DNA from: Streptomyces sp. NBC_00459
GTDB taxonomy: Bacteria; Actinomycetota; Actinomycetes; Streptomycetales; Streptomycetaceae
Direction: 5' to 3'
NCBI RefSeq assembly: GCF_036013955.1
Contig: NZ_CP107903.1
Coordinates: 5,890,001 to 5,954,000 of the forward strand
Length of the DNA stretch: 64,000 bases
Shown: positions 32,891-40,801 of the stretch, piece after piece
How positions within the stretch are numbered: the stretch's first letter is position 1
Layout of the letters: every line of letters begins with the position of its first letter
Made by a program: the position numbers and the translations under genes
Notes under the pieces: model-generated
What the model was told of the DNA's origin: nothing
Database searches by the model: none
The model's input: the letters and a program-made list of their open reading frames with translations, nothing else

Positions 32891-34203
32891 GAACCCAACG
32901 GAGACGGAGCGTGGGCGCGGCAGGGGCCCTGTTGCTGCTCGGTGGAGCGGGCGGTGTGCTGCTGGGCATGGCCGCGGCGGGGCCCGCCCAGGCCGCCGAG
33001 GTGTCGTACGCGACCAAGTGCATACCGCCGGCGGCCTCCGGCCTCGACCCGGTCAACGGCACGACCAAGGTGGAGATCACCGCGCCCGCGACGGCGAAGG
33101 TCGGCGACGAGGTCGACGTGGTCTGGAAGTTCACGCAGGCCGCTTCCAAGAACCCGGATCTCATCCCCCTGCCGGCCGACTCGGTCCAGCCGAGCGGGGT
33201 GTTGAAGGTGGCCGGGGCGCAGACCGCCGGCATCGCGATGGTCGGCCCGCGCGAGAACCCGGCGATCCCCAAGGGCGGGGCGATGGTCCTGTCCGACATG
33301 AAGGGCAAGGTGAAACTGACGGCGGCGGGGGACGTGACGCTGACGCCGGACGCGTACACGATCAACGTGTACGAGACGGACACGAAGTGTGCGCCGACCG
33401 GGACGGTGCCGTCGGCGGCGACGATCAAGGTGACGCCGGGGGACAGCAGTTCACCGTCGACGTCGTCATCACCGTCCACGTCGACCTCACCCACGCCCAC
33501 CCCGACGGATTCCGAGTCCGAGTCCGCGACCCCCACCCCGACGGAGTCGGACGACGAGAGCGAGTCGCCGAGCAGCACACCGAGCGCGACTCCGACAGAC
33601 GACGGCCAGACGGACTTCACCGGGAAACTCGTGCAGGTCCCGTACAGGTGCGTGACGCCCATCGGCGACAAGGACGTGACCTCCCCCATCCAGATCAACG
33701 CCAAGAAGAACGGCGGGAGTTACGACATCACGGTCCAGTTCAAGGGCTCGGTGATGAACAGTCCGGCAGACCTCCCGGCGGACTCGGTGAAGCCGTCCAT
33801 GGAGGTCGTCCTGGGCGGGTCCGACACGGGCACGGTCCACGTCGAGGGCCCGGCCAACACGGACCCGATCAAGACGGGCGACGCCATGACGATCTCCGAC
33901 ATGACCGGCACGTACAAGCCGGGTGCGACCGGTGAATCGACGCTGTCACCAGGCGTGTTGACGGTCAGCGCCCTCGGCACGACGACCACCTGCACCCCGA
34001 CCACGTCGATGGTCTCCCTGACCCTGGACACGGAGGAACAGGCGAGCGGAGCGTCGGGCGGTACGTCGACCACCGGCGGTCTCGCCAACACGGGCGCCGA
34101 GAACGACGGCGCCCTGAAGGCGCTGGGGCTGGTGTCCGGCACGGTGATCCTGGCGGGCGTGGCGGTGTTCACGTTCATGCCGGGACGGCGGCGCCTGCGC
34201 TGA
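32887..34203 (+). CDS. Sortase-anchored surface protein (LANTG) with two Cys-paired domains
   Basis: 438 residues. Signal peptide (about 1-37), domain A (about 38-175, from VSYATKCIPP to TDTKCAPTG), a long Ser/Pro/Thr/Glu stalk (about 180-240, TSPTPTPTDSESESATPTP), domain B (about 245-370, VPYRCVTPIG to GTTTTCTPTT), then LANTG (399-403), a membrane segment and RRRLR. Domain B is homologous to the single domain of the first operon gene. LAxTG is the form preferred by Streptomyces class E sortases. GTG at 32887 overlaps the previous stop. A terminator follows. Confidence 0.8.
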   Translation: MRTQRRRSVGAAGALLLLGGAGGVLLGMAAAGPAQAAEVSYATKCIPPAASGLDPVNGTTKVEITAPATAKVGDEVDVVWKFTQAASKNPDLIPLPADSVQPSGVLKVAGAQTAGIAMVGPRENPAIPKGGAMVLSDMKGKVKLTAAGDVTLTPDAYTINVYETDTKCAPTGTVPSAATIKVTPGDSSSPSTSSSPSTSTSPTPTPTDSESESATPTPTESDDESESPSSTPSATPTDDGQTDFTGKLVQVPYRCVTPIGDKDVTSPIQINAKKNGGSYDITVQFKGSVMNSPADLPADSVKPSMEVVLGGSDTGTVHVEGPANTDPIKTGDAMTISDMTGTYKPGATGESTLSPGVLTVSALGTTTTCTPTTSMVSLTLDTEEQASGASGGTSTTGGLANTGAENDGALKALGLVSGTVILAGVAVFTFMPGRRRLR

Positions 34204-34222
34204 ACGGTGAACGGTGACGTCA

Positions 34223-34260
34223 GGACCCCGCCCCGGAGCGTGTTGCCGTGGGCGGGGTCC
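34223..34260. terminator. Terminator after the surface-protein operon
   Basis: GGACCCCGCCC (34223-34233) and GGGCGGGGTCC (34250-34260) form a perfect 11-bp stem with a 16-nt loop between convergent genes. Confidence 0.75.
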
Positions 34261-34289
34261 GGCGTTCTCCGCCGCCTCCGATGTGCTGC

Positions 34290-34490
34290 TCACGTGCTGC
34301 TGTGGGTGTCCAGCAGATGGGCCCGGAGCCGTACGTTCGCGTCGCTGACCGCGCTGTAGTCGAACGCGGCCTGCGCGGCGCTCCGGCGTGCGGCGAGCTC
34401 CTGACAGGTCTCGCAGCCGTCCGTCGGTGAGGGCGGGCGGTACTCCTCGTAGGAGGGGTAGAGCGGCGGGCGCGGTGGGCGCGGTGTCAT
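34290..34490 (-). CDS. Tiny CxxC protein, paralogue of its neighbour
   Basis: 66 residues. A Pro/Tyr-rich N-terminus (TPRPPRPPLYPSYEEYRPP) is followed by GCETCQELAARRSAAQAA and LRAHLLDTH. The spacing C-x2-C-x28-H-x4-H fits a zinc-binding hairpin. The adjacent 57-residue protein has the same C-x2-C-x28-H spacing. ATG at 34490 overlaps the upstream stop (ATGA). Function unknown; it is part of a three-gene minus-strand unit divergent from the XRE regulator. Confidence 0.6.
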   Translation of the reverse strand: MTPRPPRPPLYPSYEEYRPPSPTDGCETCQELAARRSAAQAAFDYSAVSDANVRLRAHLLDTHSST

Positions 34491-34660
34491 GGCGCACACC
34501 CTCGTCCGTGTCTGCCGTGCTCCCTCAACTCCCGCTCACAGTCGATGACTTCGCCCGTACGACCGGCTTCGCGGGCCGCGTCCCGCTGCGCGGCCAGCGC
34601 CTCGCACACGTCGCAGGGCGGCGCCGGAGCCGTCGCAGGGGGCGTGGCGGCCGTGTTCAC
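34487..34660 (-). CDS. Tiny CxxC protein, paralogue of its neighbour
   Basis: 57 residues, PPCDVCEALAAQRDAAREAG then CERELREHGRHGRG. It carries C-x2-C-x28-H-x2-H, with the same core C-x-x-C-x-x-LAA-x-R-x-AA as the next gene. GTG at 34660 overlaps the stop of the upstream tiny gene (GTGA) and its own stop overlaps the next start (ATGA). An in-frame GTG at 34669 is possible. It is probably a small zinc-binding protein; no function is known to me. Confidence 0.6.
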   Translation of the reverse strand: MNTAATPPATAPAPPCDVCEALAAQRDAAREAGRTGEVIDCERELREHGRHGRGCAP

Positions 34661-34815
34661 ACCGACCACCGTGCGAGAGCCGCCTCCAGGGACCGCAGGA
34701 CCTCGGGCGTCGGCGCCGCCCAGGCGCCCGACGGGGTCCAGGAGGGGGCGGGGACGGCGCGGTGGGCGGTGGTGCGGGGGCGGCGGGGGAGACGGGGGAG
34801 GGAGGTCGTCGTCAT
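34657..34815 (-). CDS. Tiny basic protein, first of three overlapping genes
   Basis: 52 residues (begins MTTTSLPRLPRRPRTTAHRA, ends RSLEAALARWSV), Pro/Arg-rich then amphipathic. ATG at 34815 has a good SD (GAGGAGTGACCCG). The frame stays open far upstream but only this part has a proper start. Its stop overlaps the next gene (GTGA), which is the main reason to believe it is translated. Confidence 0.5.
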   Translation of the reverse strand: MTTTSLPRLPRRPRTTAHRAVPAPSWTPSGAWAAPTPEVLRSLEAALARWSV

Positions 34816-34939
34816 CGGGTCACTCCTCGGGTGGAGGTTCCGGCGTAAGCCTGTGCTGTGTGCGGTCGCCGGATTACGGTGCGTGTTCAGGTATGACGAG
34901 CATGCCGTCTCAAAGGGGCGGAAACGTCGTGGACAGGGC

Positions 34940-34973
34940 CGGATTTCCACGTTCGGCGGGACGGATTTCCACG
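34940..34973. promoter_or_regulatory. 12-bp direct repeats upstream of the XRE regulator
   Basis: CGGATTTCCACG occurs at 34940-34951 and 34962-34973, exactly 22 bp apart (two helical turns). The repeats lie between the divergent tiny-gene unit and the XRE gene and are a good candidate for the regulator's own operator. Confidence 0.5.
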
Positions 34974-35022
34974 GCTCCGTACAGCTACCCACATCACCCA
35001 CAGTCGCCGTAGGGGAGTCGAG

Positions 35023-35865
35023 ATGTCGCAACGACGGACCGTGACGAGTCGCAGCCAGGAGCCGCGTGCGCGCTTCGCCGAGGAACTGAAGGCGTTGCGG
35101 GAGAAGAGCGGGGACAGTCTGCGCCAGCTGAGCGAAAAGGTGGGCTGGGACTTCTCGCTGTTCGGAAAGATGGAGAACGGCCACACGCTGGGCAGCGCCG
35201 ACGTGGTGCAGGCACTTGATCAGTACTTCGGCGCGGACGGGTTCCTGGTGACCTTGTGGGAACTGGCACTGGGAGATCAGGCTCAGTACAAGGATCAGTA
35301 CCGGACGTACTTTCAGTTGGAGTCCGAGGCGCTCAGCCTGTGGCACTTCGGGTTGAGCAGTGTCCCTGGGGTCTTGCAGACACAGGAGTACGCGGCCGAG
35401 GTGCTCGCGGCAGGCGGCATTGAGGGTGAAGAACTGATCCTTCATGTCGAGGCGCGCCTCAACCGCGGCGCGAGGCTCGTGGCGGAGGGCGCGCCACGTT
35501 TCCGCACGATTCTGTACGAGTCGGTGCTGCGACTGATGTTGCGGGACGAGAAGGCATGGCGCCAGCAACTGGAACATCTGTTGGCGATGTCCGTGCGCCC
35601 GAACGTGACGGTGCAGGTACTGCCATTCAGTGCCGGGCCGTTCGCTCTGATGAACAACTACGTGATGTTCCTGGGCCTCGCGGATGGCCGTGCCGTGGCT
35701 TACACCGAGAACGACCTCCATGGTGAACTCATCGAAGAGGGAAGCCAGATCGAGCGTCTGCAGTCTGCATACGATGCAACGCGCGATCTGGCGTTGTCCC
35801 CCGCCGAGTCGCGGAAGTTCATCGGGGAGATGCTGGAGGAAGCACGATGCGATCCATCGACATGA
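35023..35865 (+). CDS. XRE-family regulator with DUF5753 (WhiJ-like)
   Basis: 280 residues. The N-terminal helix-turn-helix (about 15-75: FAEELKALREKSGDSLRQLSEK, VGWDFSLFGKMENGHTLG) is followed by a DUF5753 domain (about 95-275) with FQLESEALSLWHFGLSSVPG, QTQEYAAEVL and VLPFSAGPFALMNN. Such WhiJ-like proteins come with DUF397 partners and affect development in Streptomyces. ATG at 35023 follows GGGAG. Its 3' end overlaps the DUF397 gene by 19 bases. Codon use is less GC-biased than its neighbours (CAG, GAT, ACT appear), hinting at recent acquisition. Confidence 0.9.
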   Translation: MSQRRTVTSRSQEPRARFAEELKALREKSGDSLRQLSEKVGWDFSLFGKMENGHTLGSADVVQALDQYFGADGFLVTLWELALGDQAQYKDQYRTYFQLESEALSLWHFGLSSVPGVLQTQEYAAEVLAAGGIEGEELILHVEARLNRGARLVAEGAPRFRTILYESVLRLMLRDEKAWRQQLEHLLAMSVRPNVTVQVLPFSAGPFALMNNYVMFLGLADGRAVAYTENDLHGELIEEGSQIERLQSAYDATRDLALSPAESRKFIGEMLEEARCDPST

Positions 35866-36056
35866 GCGCCGTCGCGTGGCGGAAGAGCAGCTACAGCAAC
35901 ACTGACGCCGGCGAGTGCCTCGAAGTCGCCGACAACCTCCCCGTCGTCCCCGTCCGGGACTCCAAGACCCCCGACGCCCCCGCCCTCATACTCCGGGCCG
36001 CCGCCTGGACCTCCTTCGTCACCGCCGTACGCCACGGCCAACTCCCCACCGGCTGA
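35847..36056 (+). CDS. DUF397 protein, partner of the XRE regulator
   Basis: 69 residues. AVAWRKSSYSNTDAGECLEVA and VPVRDSKTPDAPALILRAAAW define DUF397, found almost only in actinobacteria next to WhiJ-like XRE genes; the pair resembles a regulator with its antagonist. ATG at 35847 has a strong SD (GGAGGAAGCACG) and lies inside the end of the XRE gene, so they are translationally linked. The stop codon is embedded in the terminator stem. Confidence 0.9.
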   Translation: MRSIDMSAVAWRKSSYSNTDAGECLEVADNLPVVPVRDSKTPDAPALILRAAAWTSFVTAVRHGQLPTG

Positions 36057-36079
36057 CGGACGTACGCCCGTCAGCCGGT
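36048..36079. terminator. Terminator after DUF397, shared with the POT gene
   Basis: ACCGGCTGACGG (36048-36059) pairs over 12 bp with CCGTCAGCCGGT (36068-36079), with an 8-nt loop, between convergent genes. Confidence 0.75.
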
Positions 36080-36111
36080 CACGGCGGCCGGAACGGCCGA
36101 GCGCGGCTCGA

Positions 36112-37608
36112 TCAGTTCACTTTCCCCATCAGCGCCTTCACCCTGCCCCGGTACGTCCACACCGCGGCGCCCGCCACCACCGCGAGCACCGCCTCCAGGG
36201 CCACCACGCCCATCCGGTCGAGGTTGACGCCCGCGACGGAGAGCAGGCCCGTCGTCGCGTCGCCCGCCGTGACCGCCAGGAACCAGACGCCCATCATCTG
36301 GGAGGCGTACTTCGCCGGCGCCATCTTGGTCGTGACCGACAGGCCGACCGGCGAGAGGGTCAGTTCACCGACCGTCTGGACGAAGTAGATCGCCACGATC
36401 CACATCGCCGCCGCCTTGTGTCCGTCCCCGGCGATCGACAGCGGGGCCAGGAAGAGGAAGAACGAGGCGCCGACGAGCACCAGGCCCGACGAGAACTTCA
36501 CGATCGTGCTCGGCTCCTTGCCGCGCCGGTTCAGCGCCAGCCAGAACCAGGCGAAGACCGGGGCCAGCGCCATGATCAGCACCGGGTTCACCGACTGGTA
36601 CCAGGAGACCGGGAACTCCCAGCCGAGGACGGTGTTCTCGGCGTTCCGGTCGGCGAAGATCGACAGGGTCGTGGCGCCCTGGTCGTAGATCATCCAGAAG
36701 ACGGCGGCGGCCACGAAGAACCAGATGTATGCCGACATCGACGACTGCTCGGACTCGTCGAGGTCCTTGTCGCGCTTGATCCGGGCGAGCACGACCACCG
36801 GGACGACCAGGCCGAGCAGGATCAGCGGAACCATGACCCAGTTCAGCGTGTAGTGGCCCGAGAAGCCGACGAACGCGTAGAAGACGGCCGCGACGCCCGC
36901 CCAGATCGCCGCCCTGCGCAGCGTCGTGGACTTCTCCGCGGCGGACAGCGGCGTCGGGACGACGTTCGAACGCGCGTCCAGATGGCGGCTGCCCAGCAGG
37001 AACTGGGCGAGACCGAGCGCCATGCCGAGCGCGGCCAGGGCGAAGCCGAGGTGCCAGTTGACCTTCTCGCCGATCGTGCCGATCACGAGCGGTGCGGCGA
37101 ACGCGCCGGCGTTGATGCCCATGTAGAAGACGGTGAAGCCGCCGTCGCGGCGCGGATCGTCCGGGCCGTCGTACAGGTGGCCGACCATGGTGGAGATGTT
37201 GGCCTTCAGCAGACCCGAGCCGATCGCCACGAGGCCGAGTCCCGCGTAGAAGGTGCCCGCCGTCGGCAGGGCCAGCGTCAGATGGCCGAGCATGATGACG
37301 CCACCGGCCACGGCGACGGTCCTGCGGGGTCCCCAGACGCGGTCGCCGAACCAGCCGCCCGGCAGGGCGAGCAGGTACACGAGGGAGACGTAGACGGAGC
37401 CGATCGCGGTAGCGGCCGGCACGCTCAGGTGCAGACCGCTCGGCGCTATCAGGTACAGCGGGAGCAGGGCCCGCATGCCGTAGTACGAGAACCTCTCCCA
37501 CATCTCGGTCATGAAGAGGGTGGCCAGTCCGCGGGGGTGGCCGAAGAAGGATCGTGGGGAACCGGGGGTGTCCGGTGTCAGGGATTCCTTCGTCAGGCTG
37601 GACGCCAT
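36112..37608 (-). CDS. POT/PTR-family proton-coupled oligopeptide transporter
   Basis: 498 residues, about 12-14 membrane helices. Family signatures: EMWERFSYYGMRALLPLYLI near the N-terminus (E-x-x-E-R-F-x-Y-Y proton-coupling motif, here EMWERFSYYG), GGWFGDRVWGPRR (PTR2 signature 1) and FTVFYMGINAGAF (signature 2). It imports di- and tripeptides in symport with protons. ATG at 37608 follows AAGGAACG. The leader between 37609 and about 37720 contains a U-tract terminator hairpin, so expression may be controlled by attenuation. No peptidase gene is adjacent, but two dipeptidase-type genes lie 5-7 kb away. Confidence 0.93.
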   Translation of the reverse strand: MASSLTKESLTPDTPGSPRSFFGHPRGLATLFMTEMWERFSYYGMRALLPLYLIAPSGLHLSVPAATAIGSVYVSLVYLLALPGGWFGDRVWGPRRTVAVAGGVIMLGHLTLALPTAGTFYAGLGLVAIGSGLLKANISTMVGHLYDGPDDPRRDGGFTVFYMGINAGAFAAPLVIGTIGEKVNWHLGFALAALGMALGLAQFLLGSRHLDARSNVVPTPLSAAEKSTTLRRAAIWAGVAAVFYAFVGFSGHYTLNWVMVPLILLGLVVPVVVLARIKRDKDLDESEQSSMSAYIWFFVAAAVFWMIYDQGATTLSIFADRNAENTVLGWEFPVSWYQSVNPVLIMALAPVFAWFWLALNRRGKEPSTIVKFSSGLVLVGASFFLFLAPLSIAGDGHKAAAMWIVAIYFVQTVGELTLSPVGLSVTTKMAPAKYASQMMGVWFLAVTAGDATTGLLSVAGVNLDRMGVVALEAVLAVVAGAAVWTYRGRVKALMGKVN

Positions 37609-37636
37609 GGGTCGTTCCTTGCTGGTCGGGACGCGC

Positions 37637-37671
37637 AAAAAAGACCTTCAGCGGAAAACTCGCCAAAGGTC
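37637..37671 (-). terminator. Terminator hairpin in the POT gene leader (attenuator candidate)
   Basis: On the minus strand GACCTT (37671-37666), TG, GCG, a 7-nt loop, CGC, TG and AAGGTC (37648-37643) form an 11-bp stem if TG/TG wobble pairs are counted. Six T residues (37642-37637) follow at once. This is an intrinsic terminator about 30 nt before the POT start codon; such U-runs are rare in Streptomyces. Confidence 0.65.
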
Positions 37672-37702
37672 CACAGGTGCCACTAAGAGCTTCCTTTCAC
37701 CA

Positions 37703-37722
37703 TACGACAGTTCACAGTCGTA
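37703..37722. promoter_or_regulatory. Inverted repeat upstream of the POT attenuator
   Basis: TACGAC (37703-37708) and GTCGTA (37717-37722) are perfect 6-bp arms 8 bp apart; weaker complementarity continues outward (CTTCC/GGAAG). It could be an operator or an upstream leader hairpin. The rest of 37609-37945 is AT-richer than average and holds no gene apart from a 10-codon frame (37683-37715, minus). Confidence 0.45.
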
Positions 37723-37945
37723 AATGGAAGGACTTGAGACGTGAATCACAGGTGATGGGCACGCATCAGTCACTCATTCCAAGGTAAGAGACAGAAATTC
37801 ACCGCAGAGGCACAGGTTCAGGCGCTGACGTGGGGCGGGCAGCGGCTGTGTCGTCCCGGGTGCTCTCGTCCTAGCGTCCGAAGGTAAGAATCAAGAACGC
37901 CTGGTCACACCCCAGACGGCGTCCAGGGCGGTCTACCATCAGGTC

Positions 37946-38623
37946 ATGACCCGTGTACTGCTCGCTGAGGACGACGCGTCCATCTCGGAGCCACTGGCCC
38001 GCGCACTGCGCCGGGAAGGTTACGAGGTCGAGGTGCGCGAGGACGGACCGACCGCGCTCGACGCAGGCATCCAGGGCGGTATCGACCTGGTCGTCCTGGA
38101 CCTGGGGCTGCCCGGCATGGACGGCCTCGAAGTGGCCCGTCGGCTGCGTGCCGAGGGACTCACCGTCCCGATCCTCATCCTGACCGCGCGCGCCGACGAG
38201 GTGGACACGGTCGTCGGCCTCGACGCGGGCGCCGACGACTACGTCACCAAGCCCTTCCGGCTCGCCGAACTTCTCGCCCGCGTCCGGGCCCTGCTGCGGC
38301 GCGGCGCGTCCGAGCCGCAGCAGCCGCCCGCCACGCACGGGGTGCGCATCGACGTCGAGTCGCACCGCGCGTGGATGGGTGAGGAGGAACTCCAGCTCAC
38401 CGCCAAGGAGTTCGACCTGCTGCGGGTGCTCGTGCGCGACGCGGGGCGGGTCGTCACCCGCGACCAGCTGATGCGCGAGGTGTGGGACACGACGTGGTGG
38501 TCGTCGACCAAGACGCTCGACATGCACATCTCGTGGCTGCGGAAGAAACTGGGCGACGACGCGGCCAACCCTCGGTACATCGCGACTGTTCGGGGCGTCG
38601 GTTTCCGGTTCGAGAAGAGCTAG
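37946..38623 (+). CDS. OmpR-family response regulator
   Basis: 225 residues. Receiver domain (1-115) with acidic pair EDD, phospho-acceptor Asp in VVLDLGLPGMDGLEV (about Asp 51), Thr in LTARADEVD and Lys in DDYVTKPFRLAEL. The C-terminal winged helix (about 130-222) includes LTAKEFDLLRVLVRDAGRVV and STKTLDMHISWLRKKLGDD. It is followed by its histidine kinase gene after 162 bp. I recall this pair as conserved in Streptomyces; the signal is unknown. Confidence 0.92.
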   Translation: MTRVLLAEDDASISEPLARALRREGYEVEVREDGPTALDAGIQGGIDLVVLDLGLPGMDGLEVARRLRAEGLTVPILILTARADEVDTVVGLDAGADDYVTKPFRLAELLARVRALLRRGASEPQQPPATHGVRIDVESHRAWMGEEELQLTAKEFDLLRVLVRDAGRVVTRDQLMREVWDTTWWSSTKTLDMHISWLRKKLGDDAANPRYIATVRGVGFRFEKS

Positions 38624-38639
38624 GCGACTACGCGCGTAA

Positions 38640-38750
38640 CGTTCCGGGGCTTGTGTGTCGTGCGTGGCTGTCGGCCTGCGGGGACTTCTCGCGCGGTTCC
38701 CCGCGCCCCTGGAGTGCCCCTGCGGGGCGCCCGGGGCGTGCCCCCGGGCG
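38640..38750. repeat. Streptomyces intergenic repeat with hairpin
   Basis: The response regulator-kinase gap contains ACTTCTCGCGCGGTTCCCC GCGCCCCTGG-like sequence that I recall as very common between Streptomyces genes, followed by a hairpin CGCCCGGGG (38728-38736) with CCCCGGGCG (38742-38750). It may lower kinase expression relative to the regulator. Confidence 0.5.
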
Positions 38751-38785
38751 TGCTCGTCGTTCATCTGCCATCGCCCGGAGGGGCC

Positions 38786-40060
38786 GTGCGTCGTCGTCTT
38801 ATCCAGTCCACCCTTGCCGTCGTGCTCGTGGTGATCGCCGTGTTCGGTGTGTCTCTCGTCATCGTCGAGACCCGGACGATCAGCGCGAGTGCCCAGGAGC
38901 GGGTGGACTCCGAGGCCGTGCGGCTGGCCAGCATCGTGGACAGCCGCATCCTCGGGGACGAGCAGATCAACTCCAAGGTCCTCCGCGGCCTTGTCACCGG
39001 CGACCGGTACGCCGTCGTGCGCATCCCCGGCCGCGCGCCGATCGAGGTCGGCGACCAGCCCGTCGGTGACGTCATCTCCGCCGAGGAGGACGGCGAGGAG
39101 GGCGAGACCGTCCGGGTCGAGGAACCCCGTTCCTCCGTGACCCGCGAGGTCGGCCGCACCCTGCTGATCATCGGCGCCGTCGCGCTGCTCGCCGTCATCG
39201 CCGCGGTCCTGCTCGCCGTACGGCAGGCGAACCGGCTCGCCTCGCCGCTCACCGACCTCGCGGAGACCGCCGAACGCCTCGGCTCGGGCGACCCGCGCCC
39301 CCGGCACAAGCGGTACGGCGTCCCGGAGCTCGACCGGGTCGCGGATGTGCTGGACAGCTCGGCGGAACGTATCGCCCGGATGCTCACCGCCGAACGCCGG
39401 CTGGCGGCGGACGCCTCGCACCAGCTGCGTACGCCCCTCACCGCTCTCTCCATGCGCCTTGAGGAGATCACCCTCACCGACGACCCGGACACGGTGAAGG
39501 AGGAGGCCACGATCGCGCTCACGCAGGTCGAACGCCTCACCGACGTCGTCGAACGGCTCCTGACCAACGCCCGCGATCCGCGCACCGGCTCCGCGGTCTC
39601 CTTCGACCTCGACGAGGTCATCCAGCAGCAGCTGGCCGAGTGGCGCCCCGCCTACCGCAGCGCGGGCCGGGCCATAGTCAGCTCCGGCAAGCAGCATCTG
39701 CAGGCCGTCGGCACGCCGGGGGCGGTCGCCCAGGTGCTGGCCGCCCTGATCGAGAACTCCCTCATGCACGGCGGCGGCACGGTCGCCCTGCGCACCCGCG
39801 TCATCGGCAACCAGGCGGTGATCGAGGTCACGGACGAGGGACCCGGCGTCCCGGCCGACCTCGGCGCCCGGATCTTCGAGCGCGCGATCAGCGGCCGCAA
39901 CTCCACGGGCATCGGCCTCGCGGTCGCCCGCGACCTCGCGGAGGCCGACGCGGGCCGCCTGGAGCTGCTCCAGGCCCAGCCGCCGGTCTTCGGCCTCTTC
40001 CTGTCCCGTACCCCGCTGAAGAAGCCGCTGGGGGACGAGGGGGAGCGGACGGTCCGGTAG
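38786..40060 (+). CDS. Sensor histidine kinase (HAMP, HisKA, HATPase)
   Basis: 424 residues. Membrane segments at about 8-30 (TLAVVLVVIAVFGVSLVIV) and 127-148 (LLIIGAVALLAVIAAVLLAV) enclose an extracytoplasmic domain of roughly 95 residues with an acidic stretch (EEDGEEGETVRVEEP). HAMP follows (about 150-200), then the phospho-His in DASHQLRTPLTALSMRLEE (about His 213), an N-box in AALIENSLMHGGG and a G-box ISGRNSTGIGLAVARDLA. GTG at 38786 follows GGAGG; the frame opens earlier at 38651 without an SD. It partners the upstream OmpR-type regulator. Confidence 0.9.
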   Translation: MRRRLIQSTLAVVLVVIAVFGVSLVIVETRTISASAQERVDSEAVRLASIVDSRILGDEQINSKVLRGLVTGDRYAVVRIPGRAPIEVGDQPVGDVISAEEDGEEGETVRVEEPRSSVTREVGRTLLIIGAVALLAVIAAVLLAVRQANRLASPLTDLAETAERLGSGDPRPRHKRYGVPELDRVADVLDSSAERIARMLTAERRLAADASHQLRTPLTALSMRLEEITLTDDPDTVKEEATIALTQVERLTDVVERLLTNARDPRTGSAVSFDLDEVIQQQLAEWRPAYRSAGRAIVSSGKQHLQAVGTPGAVAQVLAALIENSLMHGGGTVALRTRVIGNQAVIEVTDEGPGVPADLGARIFERAISGRNSTGIGLAVARDLAEADAGRLELLQAQPPVFGLFLSRTPLKKPLGDEGERTVR

Positions 40061-40076
40061 ACGGTGTCGTGGGCTG

Positions 40077-40661
40077 TCAGCCGACGTGCTGGCGGTGCGT
40101 CCGGCGCTCGGGAATCGTGCGTCCCTCCGGAAGGGACACCGGGTCCGCCTCTTCGAGGAACGACTCGGCGCTGGCCACAGCCTCCCGCGCCGGAAGCGTA
40201 CGGAACACCCACGTGCGGTACGACCAGAAGCGGAACAGGGTCGCGACGCCGATCCCGACGAACTTGAAGACGTTGCTCTGCAGCGGGCTGTCCAGGCCGA
40301 AGCCGTACGTCGCCGCGTAGAGCACGCCGTTCTCGATGACCAGTCCGACCGCGCTGAACAGCAGGAACAGCGTCAGTTCCTTCGTGCGGCCGCTCTTGTC
40401 GCGGTCCCGGTACGTGAAGTAGCGGAAGCCGATGTAGTTCGTGCAGATCGCGACGACCGTCGCGGTCACACTGGCGCGGACCACCGGGAGGTCGGTCGCG
40501 GTGCGCACCAGGTTGAACACGAGCAGGTTGACGAGAAGCCCCGCCGTGCCCACCGCCCCGAACTTCGCCACCTCGGCCGCGAACTGGTCGAATCGTCGGC
40601 GTACGGCGCTCCGGGGCGTCGTATGAAGCCCGTCGGAACCACTCTTGGAACCACGTTCCAT
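40077..40661 (-). CDS. GtrA-family membrane protein
   Basis: 194 residues with four membrane helices: FGAVGTAGLLVNLLVFNLV, ASVTATVVAICTNYIGFR, LTLFLLFSAVGLVIENGVLY and FVGIGVATLFRFWSYR. FRYFTYRD and FWSYRTWVF are typical GtrA landmarks. Members are thought to help move lipid-linked sugars across the membrane in polysaccharide or teichoic-acid decoration. It converges on the kinase gene (16 bp apart) and diverges from purK. Confidence 0.88.
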   Translation of the reverse strand: MERGSKSGSDGLHTTPRSAVRRRFDQFAAEVAKFGAVGTAGLLVNLLVFNLVRTATDLPVVRASVTATVVAICTNYIGFRYFTYRDRDKSGRTKELTLFLLFSAVGLVIENGVLYAATYGFGLDSPLQSNVFKFVGIGVATLFRFWSYRTWVFRTLPAREAVASAESFLEEADPVSLPEGRTIPERRTHRQHVG

Positions 40662-40801
40662 GGTCTGTCGGCCCCCGTCTGTGGGATCGCAGTGTGGGAT
40701 TTCGTCAACCCAGCCATGCTAACCACCCCCTCTGGGGGTTGCCTGTGCGCATCGAGTCACAGGCGTGTAATGCGTGCCATTCAGGCCGGGATGGCCGGGC
40801 C

